A DNA stretch of 64,000 nucleotides from Blasia pusilla (Eukaryota > Marchantiophyta > Marchantiopsida > Blasiales), in the NCBI GenBank assembly GCA_050084515.1, contig CM114274.1, positions 3,038,001 through 3,102,000 of the forward strand, read 5' to 3'. The notes beneath the pieces were generated by a model. That model ran no database searches, was not told the origin of the DNA, and saw only the letters and a program-made list of their open reading frames with translations. Each line of letters begins with the position of its first letter. The first letter of the stretch is position 1. The translations under genes and the position numbers were made by a program. Positions 44,129 through 55,272 of the stretch are shown piece after piece.

Positions 44129-45607
44129 ATGGCGTTCTTCCAAGGTTCAAAAGAACATGTCAGTGCGAGCAGTAGTAGTGGTGTGATACGGAGTGGACTA
44201 AGATACCAAGGGGTTACAAGTGAGGAGCTACCTCGACATCCATCCGTGGCTGGATCGTCATCACTGGACACCAAGTCTGGTGACGAGATCGCAGACGGAG
44301 GCAATATCACTTGGCAGGAGATGGACGACATGGGCCATCGGGGCATGCGTCATTTCTCAAGTGTCGTGGGCACCATCGACTTAGATGATTTTATCCAGGA
44401 GTTCGACACCTGGTGCGACTTCCAAGAGATACGGACCCCGACACGGTTCAACCCTTTCATGGTATTGAAGGGGTTGCTCCAGCACTTGGAGGGGTCCTCC
44501 GATGGATGACTACATGGAGTTTCGATCACTATATTTAGTAGAGATCGATGCTTGGAGGATGTATTGGGCTCCAGGGTATGTGTCCGCTAGTGGTCGCAAG
44601 GCATATGATGGGATCGTGAGAGGAGAGAGACCCACACCATAAGCCCGGAGACTAGATGGAGAGGAGGGCAGTGAGACAGGGGATATGGCAGAGACCTCTG
44701 GTGGTAGAGGACCACCCAGCTTTAGTCCCACATGGAGTTCTTCCGATAGTTGGGGAAAAGCTACCAGGGCGTACGCACTAACAAGCTGAAGAGTCTACAA
44801 GATTTTCAGCCACGATCGGGTGAGAGTCTGAGAGAGGCATTCACGCCCATGAGAAGGCTGATCATTGCTACGTATGGAGTGACTGAGGCGCAGTCAGTCC
44901 AATATTGGTATGGGGTTCTAGACCAAGAACTATGGAGGAGAGTCCGAGATGCGGTGCTCATTTGCACAACGAAGCCCACATTGAAGGTGGTCTTTGAGTT
45001 GTCTGAGCGTATTGAGCTCAACATAAGTGAGGAGTAGGTAGTGACTGCTGGATTTTCTCGAGAGTCAACGGGTCCACGAGCAACGGTGATCCCATAGGTG
45101 CCACAGCAAGCACCAGTACCATGAGAGCAGGCCAGTATGCCCAGAGAGCAGGCCGGGTACCGTGAGCCTATGAGGCAACGATCCGTACGTACATATGTTG
45201 CCCAGCAGGGACCGATGTTGTCTTGTTGAATGTGTGGAGGGGCCCATAGGCAGAGAGACTACCCACAGCATGGGAGAGGACCACGAGCACCTCCGATTGC
45301 TCAGGAGCCACAAAGGATGGCCCCACCACAATACCATTGTGACTATTGCCACATATATGGTCACACTAGGGATAGATGTTTTGACCTTCGTCGAGAGGCA
45401 CGTCCAGAGGTAGGCCGAGGGTCTGGGGACGGTCGTCTTGGAGGAGGTTGGGGAATTCTTCCTGGACGTGGTAGTAGAGGACCACCACCAGCCATACGAG
45501 ATGGAGTAGGAGCACCAGAGCCACCACTTCTCTCACGCATTGATCAATTGGAGCAGAGGATTGCTGCCATAATGATGATGCAGAGCAGGGAAGGCACGGA
45601 GCCTTAA
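44129..45607 (+). pseudogene. gag: Gag, copy R
   Basis: The ATG at 44,129 (MAFFQGSKEHV) is retained here. Capsid segments HDFIQEFDTWCDF-like, GVRTNKLKSLQDFQ and EAFTPMRRLI are followed by one degenerate knuckle (first Cys pair interrupted by TGA; MCGGAHRQRDY lacks the last Cys) and one good knuckle CDYCHIYGHTRDRC. Frameshift near 44,484; stops at 44,641, 44,744, 45,035, 45,097 and others. At 44,741-44,746 the codons read CGA TAG, while L reads TGA CAG at the same place. Confidence 0.85.
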
Positions 45608-45861
45608 ACAGCTAGTGTGGCTCCAACTTCTACCTCTTACCCTGACCCGGGTGAGGATCTTGCCAGTATGGGGTTTATGTGTAGTGCAGCTCAAGTTTAG
45701 GCGGCTGCAGTGGTGACTCATCGGAGGGGACCGATGGATGGCAGCCCAGGGTTCCACAGTCATTCACATTGTCGGAGGCATTACACACACCATCGATGGT
45801 GCCTTGATGACCAGCAATGCCTACAACTCAGGCACGTATGTCGACGTCATGAGGAGTTAGA

Positions 45862-46640
45862 GTGACAACTCCTATGCTGGCTCAAGTTGAGTCAGTGTCG
45901 ACCATAGTGTTGGAGGTGGCCACCAGAGTGAGTCAGACTCCGCTATTTTCCGCCATAGAGTTGGCAACGTTGGGAGTTGGACTAGTTGAGGTGTTCCGGC
46001 TGGCCGCCACGTTGTGTGAGCGTGGAGAGGTGACTACTTCTTGTTCAGAGGTAGTTGAGGAGGTGGTGGACTTTCCCTCAGAGCCGGTGCTCGAGACGTC
46101 CCCTACAGAGTCATGGCATGCGGCGGCGGCAAAGTTGGTAGATATGCCAGCTCGACCGGACATAGAGCGAGCAATGGTGACACATGGAGTAGTGTTACTG
46201 GATAACCAAGTTGGAGTATTTTGCTTGGTTAGTCCGAAGGGGACAGTATACCACCCATAGCGTTTATTACTTGATTCAGGAATGCAACCCTTGATGTTAG
46301 GGAAGGCGGCGTGTTTAGCGTTGGGGTTACGAAAGGCCGACATTGAGATTTTTCCCTTCCAGATACAGACCTCGATTGGGGGCGTATCACCCACGCAATA
46401 TATGACTCGACAAGAGATAGTTGTCCAAGTCCAGCTAGAGCATGCGACGAATAGTGCTATGGTGCGTACACGTGCGATTACGACACCAGTTGAGTCGTAC
46501 GATGTGTTGGTGGGGAGTATAATGTTCTATCCCCTAGGATTCATCCTTGACTTCTCATAGGAGACCGTTGCTTATTGGCGAGGGTGGGGGTCAGGTGATG
46601 GGCGGATGAGTCAGTTACCCATGCAGTTTGCAGGAAGAGG
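45862..46640 (+). pseudogene. pol: Aspartic protease region, copy R
   Basis: Active site LLLDSGMQPLMLGKAA at about 46,263-46,310, then QYMTRQEIVVQVQ and YDVLVGSIMFYPLGF. It is preceded by the same linker as L (ESVSTIVLEVATRV). A TAG at 46,258 falls just before the active-site strand, where L has CAG. It processes the polyprotein in intact relatives. Confidence 0.8.
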
Positions 46641-46661
46641 TGGTCGAGCACGAGAGAGTCT

Positions 46662-47930
46662 GTGACCACGTTGGTAGCTTTCACAAGTAGTGTTAGCTGG
46701 CCAGGAGAGTTGTTGGAGGGGAACGCACATGCAGAGGATGTCCTAGTAGCGGATAGTCTTACGGAGAGACAGGCCATGGCAGGTGTCTCTTCCCATGTTG
46801 GCGAGACCTCTTCACCATTGTGGGGTACGACTCGAGAGCTATAGAGGTGTGTCGACGACCTCGTGAGGCAGCCGTGGAGTCATGCTTTTATCTCGGAGCA
46901 GCGAGAGTCACATGGCGATCGGGCCCCTCGAGTGGAGACGTTGACCCCACTAGATACTACACCAATTGTGTGGCAGTGTCCAGAGGAGGGTGTTAGATCT
47001 CTTCGAAGGGATTAGCACCGGATTGGCTGCAGTATTGCACGCGAGCATACGGGTGCATCAATACCTTTATGTGGAGAGAGATTAGACCGCGCGGCGAGTA
47101 TCATTACGTCATGTAGTGAGATTGGGCCAGAGGTATCCTGAGTTGTTTCCGGTATTTGCAATACGGGGATATCAGCATACACTACGAGTCGATATCTCTT
47201 TGGTGGGGGCGCAAGATCTGGATAGAGTTGGCACCATTCATTTGGTGATTTCTGGATGGCCATGTCAGGGTCATTCATGAGCTGGCCGAGGACTTGGATT
47301 GCATGATCTGATGTCAGGATGTTTTGGGAGAAGCTCTGAGTAGTATGACACTTGCAAGAGAGTCAAACATGTTCTCCGACGTACATTTTGGAGAATGTGT
47401 CGTTGTTGGGAGACACTCGTGCACGTGTGATGACGAGTGTGCATGAGGTGAGGTCCTGGTTGGGACCTGCTATGTTGCTAGATGCAGCGAGAGTTGGATC
47501 ACATGCCCATCGTCCTCGACTGTGGTGGACAAACCTGATACCATCAGAGGTACTGAGTCGAGCATACGATGGAGTCCAGAGAGCACCACATCTCACAGTG
47601 GATGCTATTTTGGGCGTCGATCTCAGGTGGTGACCCGGGATGATAGACCATCGTTGGTGATGGCCAATAGGGTGGGGGAGTTGAGGGCAGCCTTACCTAC
47701 GTTGGTGAGCTTCCCAACATCCCATGCCTTTCGTCAGGGAGGGCCAGGCATGATTTGGGACCCGAGCGAGGTAACCCGAGCATTGGAGGAGCCTACAACA
47801 GATGAGCGCAAGCGCGCCATGGGGTTCGCTATAGGTACTATGGCAGTGCCAAGTATGACTGAGGCATCCCGGAGACAGGTGTTGGGGAGGCGATGGACCT
47901 CAACTGTCTCACATGGATTGTCAGCCTAGG
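46662..47930 (+). pseudogene. Cytosine-C5 DNA methyltransferase domain in pol, copy R
   Basis: Predicted to methylate cytosine in DNA. Motif I VLDLFEGISTGL starts at 46,990; motif II-like YLYVERD; motif IV VISGWPCQGHS with Pro-Cys at 47,260-47,265; motif VI ILENV at 47,391-47,399 (Glu-Asn-Val); motif VIII-like SHAHRPRLWWTN; C-terminal ERKRAMGFAIGTM then RRQVLG. Spacing is compact (about 310 residues), as for a stand-alone catalytic domain. An 8-nt deletion just before motif I and several small frameshifts disable the copy; each motif is readable and matches L. The position between protease and reverse transcriptase, in both copies, shows that it belongs to the retroelement and is not a chance neighbour. 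Confidence 0.9.
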
Positions 47931-48960
47931 TATGGCTGAGCAAAGACGGATGCGAGTGTCTTCCATGTCATCACATCCACGAGTTGGACCATTGCATATA
48001 GGGTCTGTACAGGCATTGGCTGGGGGCGGGATGAGGAGAGATAGGCATCCATGGACTTCCTGGGACATTGTTCGAGCGGAGAGTACGAAGACGGCTAGAG
48101 TAGCACATGTTTATTTTTTGGATGTGGAGCATGGTGTAGGAGGTCAAAGTGGAGTGGCTGTTGCAGAGGTGGCTAGGGTTGCTACATAGCAACCAAAGCC
48201 GGAGGTTGCGTCATCTCCAAGTGAGGTCACGATGGAGACTTGGGAGCCTGTGATAGGTCTCAAGTTGATAGGAGGAGAGCGACGGTGAGTTCATAGGTTT
48301 TTGAGAGGGCATGTTAGTTTTTTTGCCTTCAGTATGAGAGACTTCCGTACGTTGAAGGGTCCCGAGATACGGATTGAGTTGGCTAGTGATACGCCAATCT
48401 TTCGTCGACCCTACAGGTATTTTGATATGGAGCAAGCCTTGATTCATAGTAGGAGTCATGACTTTTTGGAGGCAGGACTTGTGGAGTTATCACATGGGGA
48501 GCATTTGCCACAGTCATGCTAGCGAAGAAGGATATGTATGGAAATTGGACGGATAGGCGGATGTGTGGAAATTACCGTCCTATCAACTGACAGACAAGGT
48601 CAGATCAGTACGCCATGCCTACTCCTGAGGAGAGCTTTGATGCGGTAGGGCATGCAAAGATATTTAGTACTTTAGATCTCCGTGTTGGATATCATCAGCT
48701 TCCTATCAGGTTGGAGGACAAGGAGAAGACAAAATTCTGGGGGATAGATCGGTTCGGGAGAGATTTCTTGTACCAGTGGCGGTTCTTACCATTTGGGTTG
48801 AAGAACGTGCCTGCGGAGTTTCAGACAGTGATGGATAGGATTCTGGCTGGCTTGGATTTTGTACGATGTTACATGGATGATATTCTGATCTTCAGTTCCA
48901 CGGTTGAGGAGGATGAGCGACACCTTGAGGAGGTGTTTTGACGATTGCAATTACATGGAC
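47931..48960 (+). pseudogene. pol: Reverse transcriptase, copy R
   Basis: A linker (RVGPLHIGSVQALAG...) leads to RRPYRYFDMEQALIHS, the entry region, then AMPTPEESFDAVGHAKIFST with LDLRVGYHQLPI (first catalytic Asp block), FWGIDRFGRDFLYQWRFLPF, GLKNVPAEFQ and CYMDDILIFSS (catalytic YMDD, about 48,870). A TGA at 48,939 stands where arginine is expected. RNA- and DNA-dependent DNA synthesis in relatives. Confidence 0.9.
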
Positions 48961-49990
48961 TGAAGTTACATCCAAGCAAGTGCAGATTCTTTCAGGAGCA
49001 GATTGAGTACCTGGGACACACTATATACCCGAGTGGGTTAGGCATTCAGTAGACGAAGGTGGAGGCTATTACGTAGATTCCACACCCTACAGATATGAGT
49101 CGAGTCCGAGCGTTTCTTGGACTGGCAAACTTCTATCGACGGTATATCAAGGGTTTTAGTGCGATCGCAAAGTCTTTGACCTTGTTGATGAGACTTGATC
49201 AGTTTTGGTTGTGGGTATTGATCAAGAGCAAGCATTTCAGGAGGACAAGTTGACGTCCTCACCCATTTTACACAGACCGGTTAGGGGTTGCCCATTCGTG
49301 TTTCATACGGATTGGAGCATGCTGGGTCTGGGAGCAGTGCTTACTTAGAGAGATGACGAGGAAAGGGAGTTTGTTATGGCTTACGCGAGCCGATTGAACA
49401 ACATTGCAAAGACGAAGTACAAATCCTACAAGGGAGAGTGCTTGGCTGTAGTGTGGGTCGTGGCACATTTCAAGTGCTATTTATTCGGCAACCCTTTCAC
49501 ACTTATCATTGATCATCAGCTGTTGAGGTGGTTGATGGAGTCCGACAAGCTTACGGGAAAGCTTGCCATGTGAGCTCTATTACTATAGGAGTATGAGTTT
49601 GAGGTGGTTCATAGGCCAGGTCGGCTAAACCATGATGCGGATGGGTTGAGTCGTAACCCATGTCCGAGTCAGAGAGACGACACAGGAGCTCGATGGCACG
49701 GAGAGAGTGATGAGGAGATGGTGCCCGGCTGGCATGCATCTGCCTATCTTTGTTGGTTGACTATGGTAGGTGAGTCACAGATGATGACTCCAGTGCTGGG
49801 GTTGGATGATGAGTCTTTGGATCCGGAGGTCAGTGAGGAGGCAATAGGTGGTCGTGATATCCATGACGACATGGAGGTTGCGGAGTTCTTGCGCATTGGC
49901 GTCATAGCGAGCACAGTGAGTGCTAGGGAGCGGGATTGGATCCTACAGCGAGCCAGGAGGTTCAGGTGGGAGGGGACTCATATTTTGTAG
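48961..49990 (+). pseudogene. pol: RT connection and RNase H domain, copy R
   Basis: LKLHPSKCRFFQEQIEYLGH is followed by two TAG codons in a row of glutamines (49,050, 49,075) and RAFLGLANFYRRYIKGF, the RT thumb/connection typical of Ty3/gypsy. RNase H: FVFHTDWSMLGLGAVL (first Asp), SYKGECLAVVWVVAHF (Glu), TLIIDHQLLRWL (second Asp), HRPGRLNHDADGLSR (HxxGxxNxxAD-type end, about 49,600-49,640). A long spacer to 49,990 leads to integrase. Confidence 0.88.
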
Positions 49991-51195
49991 GTATGGGGAG
50001 ATGGTAGGATACAAGTGGTACCTCATCCTTCTCAACGAGCACGTGTAGTGCAACATGCCCATGAGGAGTTGGGACATTTTGGAGTGAAGCGCATTTACGA
50101 CTTACCCAGATTCAAGATAGTGGCGTGGCATACATCGGGGTACAGCAATTTGTGGCCAGATGTATGGTATGTGACAGAGTGCGAGCATCCTTCAATGCTC
50201 CCACTCTGCGGTTTCATCCTTCTCCTATTATGGGTTTAGGTTATCGGTGGAGTTTAGACTTTGCGGGACCTTTGCCATTGACGGGGCGTCATCATAGGTA
50301 CGTGTTGGTCATGGTGGAGCATTTCTCCAAGTGGATAGATTTGGTGGCACTACCCAACAAGGAGAGTGAGGGAATAGCTTATGCATTTCTAGATCGTGTG
50401 CTTAGTCACTTTGGTGCATCGGCGGAGGTGTTGATTGACCATGGTACTAAGTTCAGGGGAGAGTTTCAGGCCTTGTGTGATCAGGCACTGATAGATCACC
50501 ACACCACATCCAGAGATCATCCTTAGGCGGATGGGTTGGCAGAGAAAGTAGTACAGATGGTGAAGAGAGGATTGCGCAAGTATGACTTGCAGCGGGGACA
50601 GTTGAGGGAGTGGGATCTACAATTGCCATGGTTAGCTATGGGTTTTCGCTTTAGTGGCAGGTATCCTTGGCGTCATTTTCACCTTACTTTTTGCTCTTTG
50701 GGAGAGAGCCAAATTTACTTGCAGCTATTTGACGTAACATGGCGGAGGTGTTAGATCTTGATGATCCAGATGTGTGGGTACAAGCGTGTTCTCAGAGGGC
50801 GGAGATTTTTCATAGAGTTATGCCAATGGCCTTTGAGAACTTAGCTATTTCTCAGCATAGAGATACATTGAGGTACGCGACCATTCGTGGAAGAGGTAAT
50901 CGTCCAGGTATTATGAGGTTTCATCCCAGAGATTACGTGTATTTACAACAAGCGGCGCCCATGACACTAGATGTCAGTGCAAGGCGCACGATCCTACGTG
51001 TGCGCAAGGTATTATCGACTAGAGTCCTCATGTTGGAGGGACGCGATGGTATGTTTTGGAAGGATCATGTGCGTAATTGTGCGTCATGTCAGATTTCAAA
51101 AGTAGACGGGACTGTAGATCCAAGCTTGGCAGTGGTACCTACATGCTTGAGGTGTATGTTGTGCGGATCTACAAGGGGTGCTGCCATCACGTATG
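49991..51195 (+). pseudogene. pol: Integrase with C-terminal tail, copy R
   Basis: Zinc-binding HHCC region: HAHEELGHFG (two His) and, in the shifted frame, CMVCDRV (two Cys) near 50,160-50,180. Core: WSLDFAGPLP (first Asp), VLIDHGTKFRGEF (second Asp), and after a TAG at 50,524, ADGLAEKVVQM (Glu). C-terminal strands are FHPRDYVYLQQ, ILRVRKVLS and VLMLEGRDG, as in the GPY/F-type tail. The sequence breaks off in LRCMLCGSTRGAA, the beginning of the PHD segment that is complete in R2. Confidence 0.87.
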
Positions 51196-51553
51196 AAAGA
51201 ATTCAAATTTTGCTATGAACAATATTTTGCTATGAGCAAGACTAGATTAGGTGTTTGTAGAGCATATGTCCAAAGTGGAGTTGCCTTAGTGAGAAAACTC
51301 CATTGTAAACCCTAATTTTATGACTATCCATATGTTCACTATCATCTTGAGAAATGGCGAGATCAATGTTTAGCCACAATTACAAGATTGCAGTTTTGTG
51401 GATTTTGTGGTATTGTTCTTTACCACAATCCATATTTCAAGATGTTCGTCATTCAATCTATTACCCATCCACCATATGTCCTTTGTTATGGATTTCTCAA
51501 GGAATACATCAAATCGAATTTAAATCAATTCTACATCTGTGATATGTGTATTT
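51196..51553. other. AT-rich spacer between R and R2
   Basis: No gene and no LTR similarity seen; it contains the truncation point of R. Confidence 0.5.
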
Positions 51554-52069
51554 TGTCACGTCTCTTAGGATAGATCGGTGAGATCTAGTCGAGCGCCTTC
51601 GTGAGTAGTGGAAGACACGCCCAGCAGGTCGAGGGTGACCTGCTGAGGCCCGCGGATACCTGAGAGAGCAGGTTTCCCCTTCGTTTCAGCTCATTTGGAG
51701 CCATATTGAGTAACTTACTATTTTAGGTAAGTACCATTTTGAGTATATGATCGACTTTCTATTTTTGGTAAGTGACCCTTGACCTCCTACATCAGGTCAA
51801 GAGCCAAGAAGGTGACTTGGGAGAATAGGTTACCATGGAGAGAACTTGGAAGAGAGGAGGGGTATACCTCAAGGAGAGAGAGCTTGAGAGCTCATTCTCT
51901 CTTTGTTCAACCTCTTGGCATGAGGCGGTGGAGCTATGGTCCCTTGCCTTGTGAGTGTAACCCAAGCCTCTCATTAGGAGAGTGGGTTTGGTTTGACATG
52001 AGAGAGATTGTACACCTTTGAGAGCTATGGTGTGAGATGGTGAAGAGAGAGATTGGATCTTACTTTACA
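51554..52069 (+). repeat. 5' LTR of R2
   Basis: TGTCACGTCTCTTAGGATAG to TACTTTACA. A 23-bp tandem repeat (GAGAGATTGGATCTTACTTTA) lies at its 3' edge. Confidence 0.75.
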
Positions 52070-52411
52070 AAGAGAGATTGGATCTTACTTTACCCTGCAC
52101 GTGTGAGGGATTTTGGGATTTTGGTAGTTTATTTGGGGATATTGGGTGTGTGGATGCTGAGAGCATCATTTATGCATGTGGTTTAGGGGACATAGAGTTG
52201 TGTGGGATGTCCGGAGTTGAGGGTAGGTTGTCAATGAGAGGATAGCCTTGTCGATTTGCCGCACCACGCCGTTTGTTGCCGCACGTTACACGTCTCGGGG
52301 AGGGAGAGTGTAGATTCAGTGCCGCATGTTTGGGATGAGTGATTGAGGGATTACTCGCGAGGTTGAGAGTGATTGTGGGAGATGGGACACGAGGGTCATC
52401 ACGGAGTCCGT

Positions 52412-53446
52412 TCGGGACTTTGAGAGGGGAGGTGGTGAACCCGAGAGTAGCTCTAGAGGTTTTACGCGGAGTGGCGCGAGGTTTCGAGGGTCTCCACGTG
52501 AGGGACCACCTCGACCTCCTTCTGTGTCATCGTCAAACAAGGGGGAGGGTGTAGAGGAGTTTGTGAGCACATCGCCACACGTTGTGAGTGGTCCTACCAA
52601 TTGGGCGTACGAGATGGACGACCGGGGTAGAGGACCGCGTAGGTTTTCAGGTGCAGTAGGCACGATTGAGTTGCACGATTTCATAGTAGAGTTTAGGAGT
52701 TGGTGCGACTCCAAGCGGGCCAGGAACTCTAGAGAGTTCAACCCGTTTAGAGCATGGAGCGGTATGTTCCAACATTTAGAGGGGGCGCCCATGGACGATT
52801 ACCATGAGTTCTCTCAAAGATATGCCCGTGAGATCGAGGCGTGGAGGCTCTACTATGACCCACATTATGTGTCATAGACGGAGCCGTTCCCGGATGAGGA
52901 GGAAGAGTCAGGAGAGGCTACTTCCTCTTCCACTAGTGAAATTTTAGGAGGGGTCACTCCCACGGGAGCAGTTGCACCGTCTAGTCGGGTTCGTCCCAGG
53001 TTCAACCCTGTGGTTGAGTTCTTTGTTGAGTTGAGGGCGAGCTACCATGGGGTACGGACAGAGAAGTTGCAGAGCATCCATGACTTCCAGAGGCGCCCAA
53101 GTGAGAGTTTTTGTGAGGCTTACACTCGCTTGCGCCGGTTGATCAACGCCACTCAGGGGGTGACAGAGGCTCATGCTATCCAGTCATGGTACGCGATGCT
53201 GGACCGGACCCTGCGAACACGGGTGCGGGAGGGGGTGCTTCTTATAAATACCTCCCCTACGTTGAGAGATATTTTAGGACGGCCAAGAACATTGAGCGCA
53301 ACATGGCGGAGGAGAGCATAGCCACCATGGGTTGTGGGCGAGAGCAGTCACGATTGTCTGCACTACCTGTGCAGCAATGTGGACCCCGAGATAGGTCGAC
53401 TATGGCACCACGCACTCAGGGAGGATACCGGGAGGCCGTGCCATAG
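52412..53446 (+). pseudogene. gag: Gag of R2
   Basis: RFRGSPREGPPRPPS, YEMDDRGRGPRRFSGAVG, ELHDFIVEFRSWCDSKRA, NPFRAWSGMFQHLEG, EKLQSIHDFQRRPSES, VTEAHAIQSWYAMLDRTL. More intact than Q gag. TAG at 52,875 (relatives have TGG). It ends before the zinc knuckles, where the internal deletion begins. Confidence 0.82.
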
Positions 53447-53471
53447 GGACCTGCGCCCTCATATGCGGCTT

Positions 53472-54325
53472 AGGGTACCGAGTTTCGCGGTGAGTTCTAG
53501 GCCTTGTGTGATCACGCATTGATCGACCACCGCACGACTTCGCGAGATCATCCCGAGGCGGATGGATTAGCGGAGAGAGTTGTGCACACCGTGAAGAGGG
53601 GTTTACGCAAGTATGGCTTGCAGAGAGGTCACCTAGGAGATTGGGACCTCCAATTGCCAAGGTTGGCGATGGGATACAGATTCAGCAGGCAGGCATCCTT
53701 AGCGTCTTTTTCACCGTACTTGCTACTTTATGGCCAAGAGCCAGATTTACCTACGCCCATTCGTCAAGATGTTGGTGAGGTGCTGGACCTTGATGACCCA
53801 GATGTATAGGTGCGAGCATGTTCTCAGAGGGTTGAGTTGTTTCAAAGAGTGATGCTCATGGCGTTCGAGAACTTGGCGATTGCGTAGCATCAAGATACAT
53901 TGAGGTATGCGACTATTCGAGGTGGTGGTTATCTACCAACTATCCGGAGGTTTCATTAGGGAGATTATGTCTACTTGCAGTAGACGGCACCGACGACGTT
54001 GGATGTGGCTGTAGGGTGCACTATCTTGAGAGTGCGTGACGTTTTGCCATCCGATGTTCTCTTGTTGGAGGGACGCGATGGTATGGTATTGAAGGACCAT
54101 GTGCGTAATTGTGCGCCATGTCACCTTTCTAACATTGATGGTACAGTAGATCCGAGCTTAGTAGTAGTTCCTGCAAGCTTGCGTTGTATGTTGTGTGGTT
54201 TTGCCCGTGGTGCTGCCACGATGCTAGTCTGTGATGGATGTTCGAGAGGTTGGCATATGGCATGTCTGACGCCACCTCTCACTAGGGTTCCTCGGGGATG
54301 GTGGATATGTCCCAGATATACATAG
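53472..54325 (+). pseudogene. pol: Integrase C-terminal half with PHD finger, R2
   Basis: It begins in the middle of the integrase core: ALIDHRTTSRDHPEADGLAE includes the last catalytic Glu; PYLLLYGQEPDLPTP is the typical core end; ILRVRDVLPSDVLLLEGRDG is the tail. A C4HC3-like zinc finger follows at about 54,180-54,322: CMLC, then CDGC, then H and C in WHMAC, then WWICPRY, where the last Cys has become Tyr. PHD fingers read histone H3 tails; here it may steer integration, as chromodomains do in chromoviruses. Stops are TAG at 53,807, 53,886, 53,956 and 53,980. Confidence 0.8.
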
Positions 54326-54513
54326 AGGAGATACTAGGTAGGTTTCGATTCCGACTTTTTCTGTGACAAGGATGACAGGAAGGCGACTAACGATGGGGCC
54401 ACATGAGCACTCGGCCTTCTTGCTCTTATCGTCCGAGAGATGTATGTCATGGTAGGTAGGGATAGATGGCTATCTGGAGTTAGAGAAACCTAACCACCAG
54501 CTAGGGGGGGAGA

Positions 54514-54642
54514 TTGGAGATATTTTAGTACTTCTTGTCTTGTTGTTTGGATGCCATGAGTTAGCATGGGATTGTGCGTGTTTGTGTGCGTGTTCGATGA
54601 CAGCAATGTATGTTGTGTAGCGATGTATATGCGCACGACAAC
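54514..54642 (+). repeat. 129-bp direct repeat, copy 1, directly after the polypurine tract
   Basis: TTGGAGATATTTTAGTAC... to CACGACAAC. It recurs at 55,145-55,272, immediately after the TGTCACG block. See findings. Confidence 0.9.
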
Positions 54643-55272
54643 TGTCACGTCTTTTAGCATAGATCGGTGAGATCTAGTCGAGCGTCTTTGTGAGTAGTGG
54701 AGGACACGCCCAGTAGGTCGAGGATGACCTGTTGAGGCCCGAGGAAACCTGAGAGAGCATGTTTCCCCTTCGTTTCGGCCATATTGAGTAACTTACTATT
54801 TTAGGTAAGTACCATTTTGAGTATATGATCGACTTTCTATTTTTGGTAAGTGACCTTTACCTCCTACATCAGGTCAAGAGCCAAGAAGGTGACTTGGGAG
54901 AATAGGTTACCATGGAGAGAACTTGGAAGAGAGGAGGGGTATACCTCAAGGAGAGAGAGCTTGAGAGCTCATTCTCTCTTTGTTCAACCTCTTGGCATGA
55001 GGCGGCGGAGCTATGGTCCCTTGCCTTGTGAGTGTAATCCAAGCCTCTCATTAGGAGAGTGGGTTTGGTTTGACATGAGAGAGAGTGCACACCTTTGAGA
55101 GCTATGGTGTGAGATGGTGTAGAGAGAGATTGGATCTTACTTTATTGGAGATATTTTAGTACTTCTTGTCTCGTTGTTTGGATGCCATGAGTTAGCATGG
55201 GATCGTGCGTGTTTGTGTGTGTGTTCGGTGACAACGATGTATGTTGTGTAGCGATGTGTATGCGCATGACAA
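54643..55272 (+). repeat. 3' LTR of R2
   Basis: TGTCACGTCTTTTAGC at 54,643. The block matching the 5' LTR ends at 55,144. If the second 129-bp repeat is included, the unit ends ATGACA, giving a TGTCA...TGACA frame typical of LTRs. Confidence 0.6.

Larger units (their letters stand above)
42953..51195 (+). mobile_element. Ty3/gypsy retroelement copy R with a cytosine methyltransferase domain, 3' truncated
   Basis: Order: LTR start TGTCACAT (42,953), leader, gag (44,129-45,607), protease (45,862-46,560), C5-methyltransferase (46,990-47,930), reverse transcriptase (48,200-48,941 and on), RNase H (49,290-49,640), integrase (50,008-51,100), and the start of a C-terminal PHD-like segment (LRCMLCGS) at about 51,150, where similarity to R2 ends. 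Collinear with copy L on the other strand. No 3' LTR was found. Numerous stops. Confidence 0.88.
51554..55272 (+). mobile_element. Ty3/gypsy deletion derivative R2 with flanking LTRs
   Basis: 5' LTR-like block 51,554-52,069 and 3' block 54,643-55,144 are over 90% alike by eye and both start TGTCACG. Internal content: leader, gag (about 52,412-53,446), a deletion junction at about 53,470, the second half of integrase, a PHD finger, and a polypurine tract (AGGGGGGGAGA, 54,503-54,513). Zinc knuckles, protease, any methyltransferase, RT, RNase H and the integrase N-terminus are absent. Confidence 0.82.

Noticed and set aside
47221-47400. Idea that the methyltransferase was a host gene captured by chance next to one element
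   Set aside because: The same domain sits at the same place in copies L and R on opposite strands, within pol.
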